Source: Modestobacter sp. Leaf380
Lineage (GTDB): Bacteria > Actinomycetota > Actinomycetes > Mycobacteriales > Geodermatophilaceae
Length of the DNA stretch: 64,000 nucleotides
Reading direction: 5' to 3'
Assembly (NCBI RefSeq): GCF_001424485.1
Contig: NZ_LMQC01000019.1
Span: 372,001 to 436,000, forward strand
Positions 25,515 through 35,980 of this stretch are shown here, one piece after another; position 1 is the first letter of the stretch; every line of letters begins with the position of its first letter. A program made the translations under genes and the position numbers. The notes beneath the pieces were generated by a model that was not told the DNA's origin, ran no database searches, and worked only from the letters and a program-made list of their open reading frames with translations.

Positions 25515-25542
25515 GGCGGGCGTTCCACGTGGAACGCCCGCC
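25515..25542. other. parS-like site 2 inside a 28-bp perfect palindrome
   Basis: GTTCCACGTGGAAC (25522-25535) is flanked by GC arms that extend the symmetry to 28 bp. It lies between the stop of the Pro-rich membrane-protein gene and the M20 gene start, so it could be a terminator hairpin as well as, or instead of, a ParB site. Confidence 0.6.
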
Positions 25543-25546
25543 GGTG

Positions 25547-26236
25547 TCACCAGCGCTGGACGCCCTGCGGCGGCGGGGCCTGCTGCCCCGTGCCGCGCCC
25601 GGCGGCGATCCAGCCGCCGACCAGCGGCAGGGCGGCGAGCACGGCGGCGACCGTCGGGACGGGCAGCAGGAAGACCACGAGGGTGGCCTGGCCCGACGCC
25701 GTCCCGTAGCTGGACGCGGCGCTGACCACGGCCTGCAGCAGCACGGTGACCGCCAGGGCGGCGGCGCCCCCGACGAGGAACCAGCGGTCGGTGCGGGCCA
25801 GCAGCCGGATGGCGCCGTAGATCAGCGCCGCGCCGGCGGGCAGGCCGACGACGACGCCCAGCCAGGTGGAGCTGCCGCCGTCCGAGCCGGCCAGCAGGAC
25901 GATGCCGACCAGGCCCCAGAGGATCGCGGCGCCGCCGGCGACGAAGCCCAGCACAGCGGCCGAGGAGGCCTGCGAGGGACGGCCCGGGCCCTTGGGCCAG
26001 GGGGCCGCCACGGGCACCGGCGCCCAGTACCCGGCGCCGTAGCCGGGCGGCGGTGCCGCGCCCCACGGGCCGGGCGGCGGCGGGGCGGCACCGTAGGAGG
26101 GCGGCGGGGCGTACCCGCCGGGCGCCGCGTTCCCGGCGGGGGGCCCGGGCCGGCCCGCGGGCGCACCGCCCGGCGTCCAGCCCTGCCCCGGAGGGGTGGC
26201 GTCCCAGCTCTGTCCGTCGTCGCGTGGCCCGGTCAT
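25547..26236 (-). CDS. Pro/Gly-rich N-tail membrane protein
   Basis: 229 residues. The first 85 are Pro/Gly/Tyr-rich (PPGQGWTPGG, APPPSYGAAPPPP), followed by four hydrophobic segments and a short Gln/Pro tail ending QGVQRW. Such tails are common in actinobacterial membrane proteins of unknown function. ATG 26236 is the only sensible start. Confidence 0.8.
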   Translation of the reverse strand: MTGPRDDGQSWDATPPGQGWTPGGAPAGRPGPPAGNAAPGGYAPPPSYGAAPPPPGPWGAAPPPGYGAGYWAPVPVAAPWPKGPGRPSQASSAAVLGFVAGGAAILWGLVGIVLLAGSDGGSSTWLGVVVGLPAGAALIYGAIRLLARTDRWFLVGGAAALAVTVLLQAVVSAASSYGTASGQATLVVFLLPVPTVAAVLAALPLVGGWIAAGRGTGQQAPPPQGVQRW

Positions 26237-26310
26237 GGCGCCAGTCTGCCGGTCCCCGGCGCGTGCGGGGCCCACCGCCACGGGCGGGCCACCCGCAGGG
26301 GGCAGCCCCC

Positions 26311-26745
26311 TCAGCGGCGCTCGAGCGTCCGGGTCATCTGCTCCTCGGTCTCGTCGGCCAGCGTGGCCAGCGCCGGCTTGAGCAGCGGCCCGGCCAGGGC
26401 GGCGAGCCCGTGGAAGTCGAAGTCGGCGTGGTAGCGGATCTCGGTGGTCTGCGGCGTGGGCGCGGTGAACGTCAGGTCGTCGGTCGACGTCGCGGTCGTG
26501 TTCTCCCCGACGAAGACCAGGTGGTCGGGCTCCCAGCGCTCCAGCCGGTACTCCAGCTCGGTCTCCCGGCCCAGGAACTCGCTGACGTTGTGCCACCGCG
26601 CGCCGACCGCCAGCGGCAGGCCGTCGGTCCGGGTGCAGGTCTTCGTCCCGGGGTCCCACTCCTCGGCGTGCGAGAAGTCGGCCAGGTACTCCACGACCTC
26701 CTCGAGGGGTCGCTGGACGGTGAAGGTGCGCTCGACGCTCGGCAC
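26311..26745 (-). CDS. SRPBCC (START/polyketide cyclase-like) protein
   Basis: 144 residues. MPSVERTFTVQRPLEEVVEYLADFSHAEEWDPG is the usual SRPBCC opening, and the C-terminal helix is ALAGPLLKPALATLADETEEQM. The fold binds hydrophobic ligands. GTG 26745 with strong GAGGAGA upstream. Just upstream, a 13-bp sequence CGGTCTGGGGGAT is repeated in tandem (26758-26783). Confidence 0.85.
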   Translation of the reverse strand: MPSVERTFTVQRPLEEVVEYLADFSHAEEWDPGTKTCTRTDGLPLAVGARWHNVSEFLGRETELEYRLERWEPDHLVFVGENTTATSTDDLTFTAPTPQTTEIRYHADFDFHGLAALAGPLLKPALATLADETEEQMTRTLERR

Positions 26746-26842
26746 GGGGGATCTCCTCGGTCTGGGGGATCGGTCTGGGGGATCGGTGGGGAGGACTGCC
26801 CTCCACCTGCCCCGCCCCGACCAGGCCGACACCCGCACAACG

Positions 26843-26879
26843 CGACGCGCCCCCTCCCCAGCGGGGAGAGGGCGCGTCG
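26843..26879 (-). terminator. Terminator after glpD
   Basis: CGACGCGCC (26843-26851) pairs with GGCGCGTCG (26871-26879), with an inner CTCCCC/GGGGAG stem. It lies 11 bp downstream of the glpD stop. Confidence 0.75.
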
Positions 26880-26889
26880 GTGTGGCGGG

Positions 26890-28620
26890 TCAGACCAGCG
26901 CGCGGCCCACGGCGACGGCGCGGGTGTCCGGGGCGGCGACCCGGACGGCGTCGGCGGCCTGGTCGTCGGACTCGGTCTGCGAGCGGCGCTCGGCCTCCAC
27001 GCGGGCGGCGTAGGAGGCCACCTCGTTGGCGATCCGCTCGTCGTCCCAACCCAGGACGCCGGCGACGGCGCGGGCGACGGGCTCGGCGGACTCGGTGCCG
27101 CGGTGCGGGGTCTCGATGGAGATCCGGGTGCGGCGGGCGAGCAGGTCGTCCAGGTGCAGGGCGCCCTCGCGGGCGGCACCCCAGACCATCTCGACCATCA
27201 GGTACTCCTCGGCCCCGGGGACCGGCTGCAGCAGCGAGCTGTCCTCGTCGGCCAGGGCCAGCACGTCGGGGGTCAGCGAGCCGTAGCGGTTGAGCAGGTG
27301 CTCGGCGCGGAAGCGCGGCACGCCCCACTGGTCGGCGAGCCGGTCCAGGGAGTTGACCATCGCGAAGTAGCCCTCGGCACCCACCAGCGGGACGTCCTCG
27401 GTGACCGACTTCGGGATGGTGCGGGTGACGTCCTCGGCGACGGCGTCCACGGCGTCGGCGGCCATCGGCCGGTAGGTCGTGTACTTGCCGCCGGCGACGG
27501 AGATGACGCCGGGCGTGGGCCGGGCGACGGCGTGCTCGCGGGAGAGCTGGCTGGTGTCCTCGGACTCACCGGACAGCAGCGGGCGCAGGCCGGCGTAGAC
27601 ACCGGAGATGTCCTCGTGCACCAGCGGGGTGGTCAGCACCTTGTTGACGTGCTCGAGGATGTAGTCGATGTCGGCCTTGGACGCCGCGGGGTGCGCCTTG
27701 TCCAGGTCCCAGTCGGTGTCGGTGGTGCCCACGATCCAGTGCGAGCCCCACGGGATGACGAACAGGACCGACTTCTCGGTCTTGAGGATCAGCCCGGTCT
27801 CGCCGTTGATCCGGTCGCGCGGGACGACGATGTGCACGCCCTTGGAGGCCCGCACGTGGAAGCGGCCGCGGCCGCCGACCAGGGTCTGCAGGTCGTCGGT
27901 CCACACGCCGGTGGCGTTGACGACGACCTCGCTCTTGACGTCGACCTCCTGGCCGGTCTCCACGTCACGCACCCGGGCGCCGACGACGCGGCCCCCGGCG
28001 TGGATGAAGGAGACGACCTCGGCGGAGTTCAGCACGGTGGCGCCGTACTTGGCGGCGGTCATCGCGACGGTGAGGGTGTGCCGGGCGTCGTCGGCCTGCG
28101 CGTCGTAGTAGCGGACGGCGCCGACGAGGGCGTCGGGCTTGAGCGCCGGGAAGAGCTGGCGGGCACCGGTGCGGGTCAGGTGCTTCTGCCCGGGCATCGG
28201 CTCGGACAGCGCGCCGAAGCGGGCCAGGCCGTCGTAGAGCGCCAGGCCGGCGGTCACGTAGGGCCGCTCCCACACGCGGTGGGTCAGCGGGTACAGGAAG
28301 GCCAGCGGCTTCACCAGGTGCGGGCTGATCCGGTTCACCGCGAGGTCGCGCTCGTGCAGCGCCTCGCGGACCAGGCCGAAGTCGAACTGCTCCAGGTAGC
28401 GCAGGCCACCGTGGAAGAGCTTGGAGGACCGGGACGACGTCCCGGAGGCGTAGTCGCGGGCCTCGACCAGGGCGGTCTTCAGGCCACGGGTGGCCGCGTC
28501 CAGCGCGACACCCGCGCCGGTGACGCCGCCTCCGACGACGAGGACCTCGAACTCCTCGGCGGCCAGCGCGGCCCAGGCGGCAGCGCGCTGCTCGGGGCTC
28601 AGCGTGGTGGGTGCGGACAT
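26890..28620 (-). CDS. glpD: Aerobic glycerol-3-phosphate dehydrogenase
   Basis: 576 residues. FAD-binding VLVVGGGVTGAGVALDAATRG at the N-terminus, SGTSSRSSKLFHGGLRYLEQ (family signature), ATGVWTDD, VGTTDTDWD and GGKYTTYRPMA, plus a C-terminal helical cap domain. It oxidises glycerol-3-phosphate to dihydroxyacetone phosphate at the membrane, feeding electrons to quinone. Lies 173 bp downstream of one glycerol kinase, with its own possible promoter region and an inverted repeat at 28771-28785 in the gap. Confidence 0.96.
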   Translation of the reverse strand: MSAPTTLSPEQRAAAWAALAAEEFEVLVVGGGVTGAGVALDAATRGLKTALVEARDYASGTSSRSSKLFHGGLRYLEQFDFGLVREALHERDLAVNRISPHLVKPLAFLYPLTHRVWERPYVTAGLALYDGLARFGALSEPMPGQKHLTRTGARQLFPALKPDALVGAVRYYDAQADDARHTLTVAMTAAKYGATVLNSAEVVSFIHAGGRVVGARVRDVETGQEVDVKSEVVVNATGVWTDDLQTLVGGRGRFHVRASKGVHIVVPRDRINGETGLILKTEKSVLFVIPWGSHWIVGTTDTDWDLDKAHPAASKADIDYILEHVNKVLTTPLVHEDISGVYAGLRPLLSGESEDTSQLSREHAVARPTPGVISVAGGKYTTYRPMAADAVDAVAEDVTRTIPKSVTEDVPLVGAEGYFAMVNSLDRLADQWGVPRFRAEHLLNRYGSLTPDVLALADEDSSLLQPVPGAEEYLMVEMVWGAAREGALHLDDLLARRTRISIETPHRGTESAEPVARAVAGVLGWDDERIANEVASYAARVEAERRSQTESDDQAADAVRVAAPDTRAVAVGRALV

Positions 28621-28770
28621 GGGGGACTCCTGGTCTCGCCGCCACGTGGACGGCGTCGTCCTGGCGGGTGCCCCGGGACCGGTGCACCTCGGTGTGCGGG
28701 CCGCGGGTGTGACCCCGGGCTCTTGACGTCCACGGTAGGTCGGCGGCGGGAGCCCCGCGAACCCCGGCGT

Positions 28771-28785
28771 CCGACAATCTCGGAC
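28771..28785. promoter_or_regulatory. Candidate IclR-type operator upstream of glpD
   Basis: TCCGACAATCTCGGA is an inverted repeat (TCCGA-N5-TCGGA), 150 bp upstream of glpD. TCCGACGATGTCGCA in the iclR-glpF gap matches it at 12 of 15 positions. Confidence 0.5.
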
Positions 28786-28793
28786 ACCGCAGG

Positions 28794-30305
28794 TCAGGGG
28801 TAGGGCGCGCCCCAGGCGATCGACAGCGCCACGGCGCGCTCCCAGGTCGGGTACTCCGCGGTCAGCTGGGCGGCGCGCGCGGGCACCGGTGACCACTGCG
28901 CCGACCGGTGCCAGTTGCGGCGCAGCGCCTCGACGTCGGCCCACAGCCCGACGGCCAGGCCGGCGGCGTAGGCGGCGCCCAGCGACACCGTCTCCCCGAC
29001 CATCGGCCGGACGACGGGGGTGTCCAGCACGTCGGCGACGAACTGCATGAGCAGGTTGTTCGTCGTCATCCCGCCGTCGACCCGCAGTGCCGGCAGCGCG
29101 AGGCCGGAGTCCGCGGCCATCGCCTGGACGACGTCGCGGGTCTGCCAGCCGGTCGCCTCCAGCACCGCGCGGGCCAGGTGGCCCTTGGTGACGTAGGAGG
29201 TGAGCCCGGCGACCATGCCGCGGGCCTCCCCGCGCCAGTGCGGGGCCAGCAGCCCGGAGAACGCCGGCACGACGTAGCAGCCGCCGTTGTCCTGCACGGT
29301 GCGCGCCAGGGTCTCGACCTCGGGCGCGGTGGCGATCAGCCCCAGGCCGTCGCGCAGCCACTGCACCAGCGCCCCGGCGACGGCGACCGACCCCTCCAGC
29401 GCGTAGTGCACCGGCTCCCCGGCCAGCTGGTAGGCCACCGTGGAGATCGACCCGGAGCGGGTGCGGACCAGCTCGGTGCCGGTGTTCTGCAGCAGGAAGC
29501 TGCCGGTGCCGTAGGTGCACTTGGCCTCGCCCGGGGCGAAGCAGGCCTGCCCGAACAGCGCGGCCTGCTGGTCGCCCAGCGCCCCGGTGATGGGGATGGC
29601 GGGGGACAGCGCGGTGGCCACCCCGAGCTGGCCGACCGAGGGCCGGATCTCGGGCAGCAGGGCCGCCGGGACGCCGAAGAAGTCCAGCAGCGCGGGGTCC
29701 CACTCGCAGGTGCGCACGTCCATCAGCGACGTCCGGCTGGCGTTGGTGACGTCGGTGACGTGCACACCGCCGTCCGGGCCGCCGGTCAGGTTCCAGACCA
29801 GCCAGCTCTCCATCGTGCCGAACAGCAGCTCGCCGCGTCCGGCGCGCTCCCGGGCGCGCGGGACGTGGTCGAGCACCCAGCGCAGCCGGGGTCCGGCGAA
29901 GTACCCGGCGATGTCCATGCCGCTCCGCTCGGCGACGATCCCGGCGTCCGGGCGGGCGCAGAGCTCGCGGACCAGGTCGGCGGTGCGGGTGTCCTGCCAG
30001 ACGATCGCCCGGGTGACCGGCCGCCCGGTGACCCGGTCCCAGACGACCGTGGTCTCCCGCTGGTTGGCGATGCCCAGCGCGACGACCTCGCCCTGCGCGG
30101 CGCCGACGTCGTGCAGCACCTGGGCCGCGGTGCGCTGGGTGTTGGCCCAGACCTCCATCGGGTCGTGCTCGACCCACCCCGGGCGCGGGAACCACTGCCG
30201 GTGCTCGCGCTGGCGGACCGCGACCATCCGACCGGCCCGGTCGAAGACGATGGCCCGGGTCGACGTCGTGCCCTGGTCGACGGCCAGCACGTACCGCTCA
30301 GCCAC
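28794..30305 (-). CDS. glpK: Glycerol kinase, paralogue 2
   Basis: 503 residues, FGGY family. [17 protein letters not shown] (phosphate 1 loop), [45 protein letters not shown] and DGGMTTNNLLMQFVAD (adenosine site) are present. It phosphorylates glycerol to glycerol-3-phosphate. The GTG start overlaps the IclR gene by 8 bp, so it is co-transcribed with the regulator and lies upstream of glpD. A second, clearly diverged glpK is next to glpF on the other strand. Confidence 0.94.
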   Translation of the reverse strand: MAERYVLAVDQGTTSTRAIVFDRAGRMVAVRQREHRQWFPRPGWVEHDPMEVWANTQRTAAQVLHDVGAAQGEVVALGIANQRETTVVWDRVTGRPVTRAIVWQDTRTADLVRELCARPDAGIVAERSGMDIAGYFAGPRLRWVLDHVPRARERAGRGELLFGTMESWLVWNLTGGPDGGVHVTDVTNASRTSLMDVRTCEWDPALLDFFGVPAALLPEIRPSVGQLGVATALSPAIPITGALGDQQAALFGQACFAPGEAKCTYGTGSFLLQNTGTELVRTRSGSISTVAYQLAGEPVHYALEGSVAVAGALVQWLRDGLGLIATAPEVETLARTVQDNGGCYVVPAFSGLLAPHWRGEARGMVAGLTSYVTKGHLARAVLEATGWQTRDVVQAMAADSGLALPALRVDGGMTTNNLLMQFVADVLDTPVVRPMVGETVSLGAAYAAGLAVGLWADVEALRRNWHRSAQWSPVPARAAQLTAEYPTWERAVALSIAWGAPYP

Positions 30306-31035
30306 CGGACACCCGCTGCCCCCGCCAGCCCAGCTCGCGGGAGACGGCCTGCGCGGCCTCGAGCACCATCGACACCAGCCGGGCGCGCGGCTGGCCGTGC
30401 CGGTCCAGCACGACGTCCAGCGGCCCGGTGACGCCCATCGCCGCGACGACCAGACCCGTGGACCCGCGGACCGGGGCGGCGACCCCGCCGGTGCCGCTGG
30501 TGTGCTCGCCGTGCTCGGTGGCCCACCCGCGGGTGCGCACGGTGGACAGCTCGGCGCGGCCGGCGTCCTGGGGGCCGCGGGTGGAGCGGTGCGGGGCGAA
30601 CGCGCTCAGCACCCGGCCCAGCGCCGTCCGGTCGGCGGGCAGCGCGGTGCCGACGTCGAGGGTCTGGGCGGAGTCGTCGGGCCGGAACACGTGGTGGACG
30701 ACGACGACGTCCCCGCCCTCCAGCGTGGCCAGCCGGACCGACTGGCCGCTGCGGGAGGCCAGCGCGTCGGCCCAGTTCGACGCCCGGGAGCGCAGCTCGT
30801 TGACGTCGAGGTGGCTGGTGCCCAACCGCAGCAGCCCCGGACCCAGCGCGTAGCGGCCGACCCGGTCCTGCTCCACGAAGCCGACGCCCAGCAGCGTGCG
30901 CAGCAGGCTGTGCGCCGTCGTCTTGGGCAGCCCGACGGCCGCGGCGATGTCGGTGACGCCGAGGGTGCCGGCGCTCCCCGCCACGACCTGCAGGATCGCG
31001 GCGGCCCGCTCGATCGACTGCACGGTGCCCGGCAC
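30298..31035 (-). CDS. IclR-family regulator, probable glycerol regulator (GylR-like)
   Basis: 245 residues. N-terminal winged HTH: VQSIERAAAILQVV, GVTDIAAAVGLPKTTAHSLLRTL. The C-terminal IclR effector domain covers GQSVRLATLEGGDVVVVHHV to the end. GylR, an IclR protein, controls glycerol operons in Streptomyces (family knowledge), and this gene sits between glpF-glpK and glpK-glpD. GTG 31035 starts right before the HTH; the frame stays open upstream to 31062. Confidence 0.9.
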   Translation of the reverse strand: MPGTVQSIERAAAILQVVAGSAGTLGVTDIAAAVGLPKTTAHSLLRTLLGVGFVEQDRVGRYALGPGLLRLGTSHLDVNELRSRASNWADALASRSGQSVRLATLEGGDVVVVHHVFRPDDSAQTLDVGTALPADRTALGRVLSAFAPHRSTRGPQDAGRAELSTVRTRGWATEHGEHTSGTGGVAAPVRGSTGLVVAAMGVTGPLDVVLDRHGQPRARLVSMVLEAAQAVSRELGWRGQRVSGG

Positions 31036-31095
31036 ACCGCGGACGGTAGGGCATCGGGTCACCAGCCGACCGGGACACGACCCCGTCCGGTTCCG

Positions 31096-31110
31096 TCCGA
31101 CGATGTCGCA
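31096..31110. promoter_or_regulatory. Candidate IclR-type operator in the iclR-glpF gap
   Basis: TCCGACGATGTCGCA, related to the glpD-proximal site at 28771-28785. It sits about 50 bp before the likely glpF transcription start. Confidence 0.45.
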
Positions 31111-31124
31111 CCAGGCGTCTTCCG

Positions 31125-31178
31125 GAGAGTGATCGGGCGCACCTAGCGTCGCCCGGACAGCGCTGGAGGGTGATCGGG
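31125..31178. promoter_or_regulatory. Probable glpF promoter with a spaced 13-bp direct repeat
   Basis: TAGCGT (31144-31149) is a likely -10. GAGAGTGATCGGG (31125-31137) and GAGGGTGATCGGG (31166-31178) flank it, 41 bp apart, so one copy falls in the spacer and the other just after the start site. They are candidate repressor sites. Confidence 0.4.
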
Positions 31179-31251
31179 GACACAGGCGGACAGCCTCTGG
31201 CGTTCACAACCGGCCCGCACCGCCGCGGGCCCGTAGACAGGAGTTCCCCCT

Positions 31252-31989
31252 TTGACCACCAGTCTGTGGACCGTCTTCGGCAGCGAGGTCACCGGCACGG
31301 CGATCCTCATCCTGCTCGGCGTCGGCGTCGTCGCCAACGTGCTGCTGGCCAAGTCCGGCGCACTCGGCGGCGGGTACATCGTGATCATCTTCGGCTGGGG
31401 GCTCGCGGTCTTCGCGGGCGTCTTCGCCGCGGCCTCCTCCGGGGCCCACCTGAACCCCGCCGTCACGATCGGGCTGCTGGTCAGCGGCGCCGACGAGTAC
31501 GCACCGGGCGTCGCGGTCACCCTGACCTCGACGCTGGTCTACTTCGCCGCCGAGTTCCTCGGTGCGTTCATCGGCGCCGTGCTGGCCTGGCTGGCCTTCC
31601 GCAAGCACTACGAGGCCGAGACCGAGGCCGGCACCATCCTGGGCACCTTCTCCACCGGGCCGGCGATCAAGAGCCCGATCGACAACATCGTCACCGAGGC
31701 GCTGGGCACCTTCGTCCTCGTCTACATCGTGCTGCGCTTCGGCGACACCCCGACCGAGATCGGCCCGCTGGCCGTCGCGCTCATCGTCGTCGGCATCGGC
31801 GCCTCGCTCGGTGGTCCCACCGGCTACGCCATCAACCCGGCCCGCGACCTGGGCCCCCGCATCGCGCACTTCCTGCTGCCCATCAAGCACAAGGGCACCA
31901 GCAACTGGGGTTACGCCTGGGTGCCGATCGTCGGCCCGGTCATCGGCGCCGTCCTCGCCGGCCTGTTCGCCGCGCACATCTCCATCTAG
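31252..31989 (+). CDS. glpF: Glycerol facilitator (aquaglyceroporin)
   Basis: 245 residues, six membrane helices and both NPA pore motifs: SGAHLNPAVT and AINPARDLGPR. The D-x-G-P-R after the second NPA marks a glycerol- rather than water-selective channel. It starts at TTG 31252 with AGGAG eight bases upstream, a rare start codon. It is followed by glpK after 48 bp, forming an uptake-and-trap pair. Confidence 0.95.
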   Translation: MTTSLWTVFGSEVTGTAILILLGVGVVANVLLAKSGALGGGYIVIIFGWGLAVFAGVFAAASSGAHLNPAVTIGLLVSGADEYAPGVAVTLTSTLVYFAAEFLGAFIGAVLAWLAFRKHYEAETEAGTILGTFSTGPAIKSPIDNIVTEALGTFVLVYIVLRFGDTPTEIGPLAVALIVVGIGASLGGPTGYAINPARDLGPRIAHFLLPIKHKGTSNWGYAWVPIVGPVIGAVLAGLFAAHISI

Positions 31990-32037
31990 CCAGCACCCGC
32001 ACCCCCGAGCCACACCTCAGAGCAGAGGAGACACCCC

Positions 32038-33555
32038 ATGGCCCAGTACGTGGCCGCGATCGACCAGGGCACCACCAGCACGCGCTGCATGCTCTTCGAC
32101 CACGACGGCAAGGTCGTCGCCGTCGGGCAGAAGGAGCACCAGCAGATCTTCCCCCGGGCCGGCTGGGTCGAGCACGACCCGCTGGAGATCTGGGCGAACA
32201 CCCGCGAGGTCGTGGGCCAGGCCCTCGCCCGCGGCAACGCCTCCACCTCCGACATCGTCGCCGTGGGCATCACCAACCAGCGCGAGACCACCGTCGTCTG
32301 GGACAGGACCACCGGCCAGCCGGTCTACAACGCGATCGTCTGGCAGGACACCCGCACCGGGAAGATCTGCGACGAGCTGGCCGCACTGGGCGGTGGCGAC
32401 GAGCGCTACAAGGACCGGGTCGGCCTGCCGCTGGCGACCTACTTCGCCGGCCCCAAGGTCCGCTGGATCCTGGACAACGTCGACGGCGCCCGCGCGAAGG
32501 CCGAGTCCGGTGACCTGGTCATGGGCACCATCGACTCCTGGCTGATCTGGAACATGACCGGCGGCACCGACGGCGGCCTGCACCTCACCGACGTCTCCAA
32601 CGCCTCCCGCACGATGCTGATGGACTACCGCACCCTGGAGTGGCTGCCCGACATCGCCGAGGAGATGGGCATCCCGATGTCCATGCTCCCCGAGATCCGG
32701 TCCAACTCCGAGGTCTACGGCAAGGGCCGCGCCGCCGGCTTCCTCGCCGGGGTGCCCATCTCCGGGTCGCTCGGCGACCAGCAGGCCGCCACCTTCGGCC
32801 AGGTCTGCTTCGAGAAGGGCATGGCCAAGAACACCTACGGCACGGGCAACTTCATGCTGCTCAACACCGGCGAGGAGGCCGTCCCCTCGGAGAACGGCCT
32901 GCTCACCACGCTCTGCTACAAGCTGGGCGACGCCAAGCCGGTGTACGCCCTCGAGGGTTCGATCGCCGTCACCGGCTCGCTGGTGCAGTGGCTGCGGGAC
33001 AACCTGGGCATGATCAAGGACGCCCCCGAGGTGGAGACGCTGGCCGCCGGCGTCGAGGACAACGGCGGGGCCTACATCGTCCCGGCGTTCTCCGGGCTCT
33101 TCGCCCCGCACTGGCGCTCCGACGCCCGCGGCGCCCTGGTCGGCCTCACCCGGTTCGTCAACAAGGGCCACATCGCCCGCGCCGTCCTGGAGGCCACCGC
33201 CTTCCAGACCCGCGAGGTGCTGGACGCGATGAACGCCGACTCCGGGGTCGACCTCACCGAGCTGCGCGTGGACGGCGGCATGGTCGGCAACGAGCTGCTC
33301 ATGCAGTTCCAGGCCGACGTCCTCGACGTGCCCGTGATCCGACCGGAGATCGTGGAGACCACGGCCCTGGGCGCCGCCTACGCCGCGGGCCTCGCCGTCG
33401 GGTTCTGGTCCTCCCTGGACGAGCTCACCGCCAAGTGGGCCGAGGACAAGCGCTGGGAGCCGCAGATGGCCTCCGATGAGCGCGAGCGCACCTACCGCAA
33501 CTGGCAGAAGGCGGTCACCAAGACCCTGGACTGGGTCGACGACGACGTCTCCTGA
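32038..33555 (+). CDS. glpK: Glycerol kinase, paralogue 1
   Basis: 505 residues, FGGY family. [57 protein letters not shown] and [16 protein letters not shown] are present. It phosphorylates glycerol entering through GlpF. ATG 32038 has AGAGGAGA upstream. It resembles the main GlpK of actinobacteria more closely than paralogue 2 (judged by eye). Confidence 0.96.
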   Translation: MAQYVAAIDQGTTSTRCMLFDHDGKVVAVGQKEHQQIFPRAGWVEHDPLEIWANTREVVGQALARGNASTSDIVAVGITNQRETTVVWDRTTGQPVYNAIVWQDTRTGKICDELAALGGGDERYKDRVGLPLATYFAGPKVRWILDNVDGARAKAESGDLVMGTIDSWLIWNMTGGTDGGLHLTDVSNASRTMLMDYRTLEWLPDIAEEMGIPMSMLPEIRSNSEVYGKGRAAGFLAGVPISGSLGDQQAATFGQVCFEKGMAKNTYGTGNFMLLNTGEEAVPSENGLLTTLCYKLGDAKPVYALEGSIAVTGSLVQWLRDNLGMIKDAPEVETLAAGVEDNGGAYIVPAFSGLFAPHWRSDARGALVGLTRFVNKGHIARAVLEATAFQTREVLDAMNADSGVDLTELRVDGGMVGNELLMQFQADVLDVPVIRPEIVETTALGAAYAAGLAVGFWSSLDELTAKWAEDKRWEPQMASDERERTYRNWQKAVTKTLDWVDDDVS

Positions 33556-33666
33556 CGCCGCCCCCTGAGCGTGGATCAGGGGCCCTGATCAGGGTCCGTC
33601 CTCCCTCACCACATGTCGTGGGGGAGGACGGACTCTGTCGTAGGACCCTGATCCACGCTCCCGGCG

Positions 33667-33670
<4 letters not shown>
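33552..33670. terminator. Large composite palindrome between convergent glpK and pgm
   Basis: CTGACGCCG (33552-33560) pairs with CGGCGTCAG (33662-33670), and these include the stop codons of both genes. Inside, GAGCGTGGATCAGGG (33567-33581) pairs with CCCTGATCCACGCTC (33646-33660), and TCCGTCCTCCC pairs with GGGAGGACGGA in the centre. GGATCAGGG/CCCTGATC also allows alternative local hairpins. It is far larger than a simple bidirectional terminator. Confidence 0.8.
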
Positions 33671-35301
<1,631 letters not shown>

Positions 35302-35358
35302 GGGTCGATCCTGGCCTGCCCCGGGCCGCAGCGGCGACCCGGCGTCCCCCGTCCGGGG

Positions 35359-35841
35359 TCAGAACCCGGTGGACACCCCCACCAGGGCGCCGAGCACCAG
35401 GAAGCCCACGCCGATCCAGCCCAGCACGATGCCGGCCACCGCCAGTCCGCCGCCGGCGTCGCCGCGCTGGCGGATCTGGTTGCGGGCCACGTAGCCGAAC
35501 ACCAGCGCCAGCACGCTGCCGATCCAGTACAGCCAGAGGATGCCCAGCACCAGCGAGGCGATCGCCATGCCGTTGGTGGGGCGGGCGATCTGGTAGCCGT
35601 AGGGCACCTGCGCGTACGGCGGCTGCCCGTAGGCGCCCTGCGGGTACTGCGCGGTGGGGTACTGGCCCTGCGCGTACTGCCCCTGCGGGTACTGGCCGTA
35701 CTGCTGCTGCCCGTACTGGGCCTGGCCGTACTGCGGCTGCCCGTACTGGGTCTGGTCGTACTGCGGCTGCCCGTGCTGCGGCTGGTCGTGCGGCCCGGGG
35801 GTCGGCTGCGGGCCGGTCCCGTCACGGTCGTGGTCGGCCAC
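35359..35841 (-). CDS. DUF4190-like membrane protein with Gln/Tyr-rich tail
   Basis: 160 residues. About 80 residues of Q-Y-G-Q repeats (PQYGQAQYGQQQYGQYP) precede two membrane segments of the DUF4190 type: NGMAIASLVLGILWLYW and GLAVAGIVLGWIGVGFLVL. The tail is low-complexity and intrinsically disordered. Function unknown. GTG 35841 with GAGGAGA upstream. Confidence 0.8.
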   Translation of the reverse strand: MADHDRDGTGPQPTPGPHDQPQHGQPQYDQTQYGQPQYGQAQYGQQQYGQYPQGQYAQGQYPTAQYPQGAYGQPPYAQVPYGYQIARPTNGMAIASLVLGILWLYWIGSVLALVFGYVARNQIRQRGDAGGGLAVAGIVLGWIGVGFLVLGALVGVSTGF

Positions 35842-35980
35842 GTCAGGTCTCCTCGGTCGCGGGGGCTGGCGTCCGGGGAGCTTACGGGCCGGCCGAGCCC
35901 GGACGGGGCCGCAACCCCGCGTCGGGCGCCACCGGCTCGTGCGGCGCCGCCGTGTCGTACCCCCGCCGTAGCCTGGCGGG

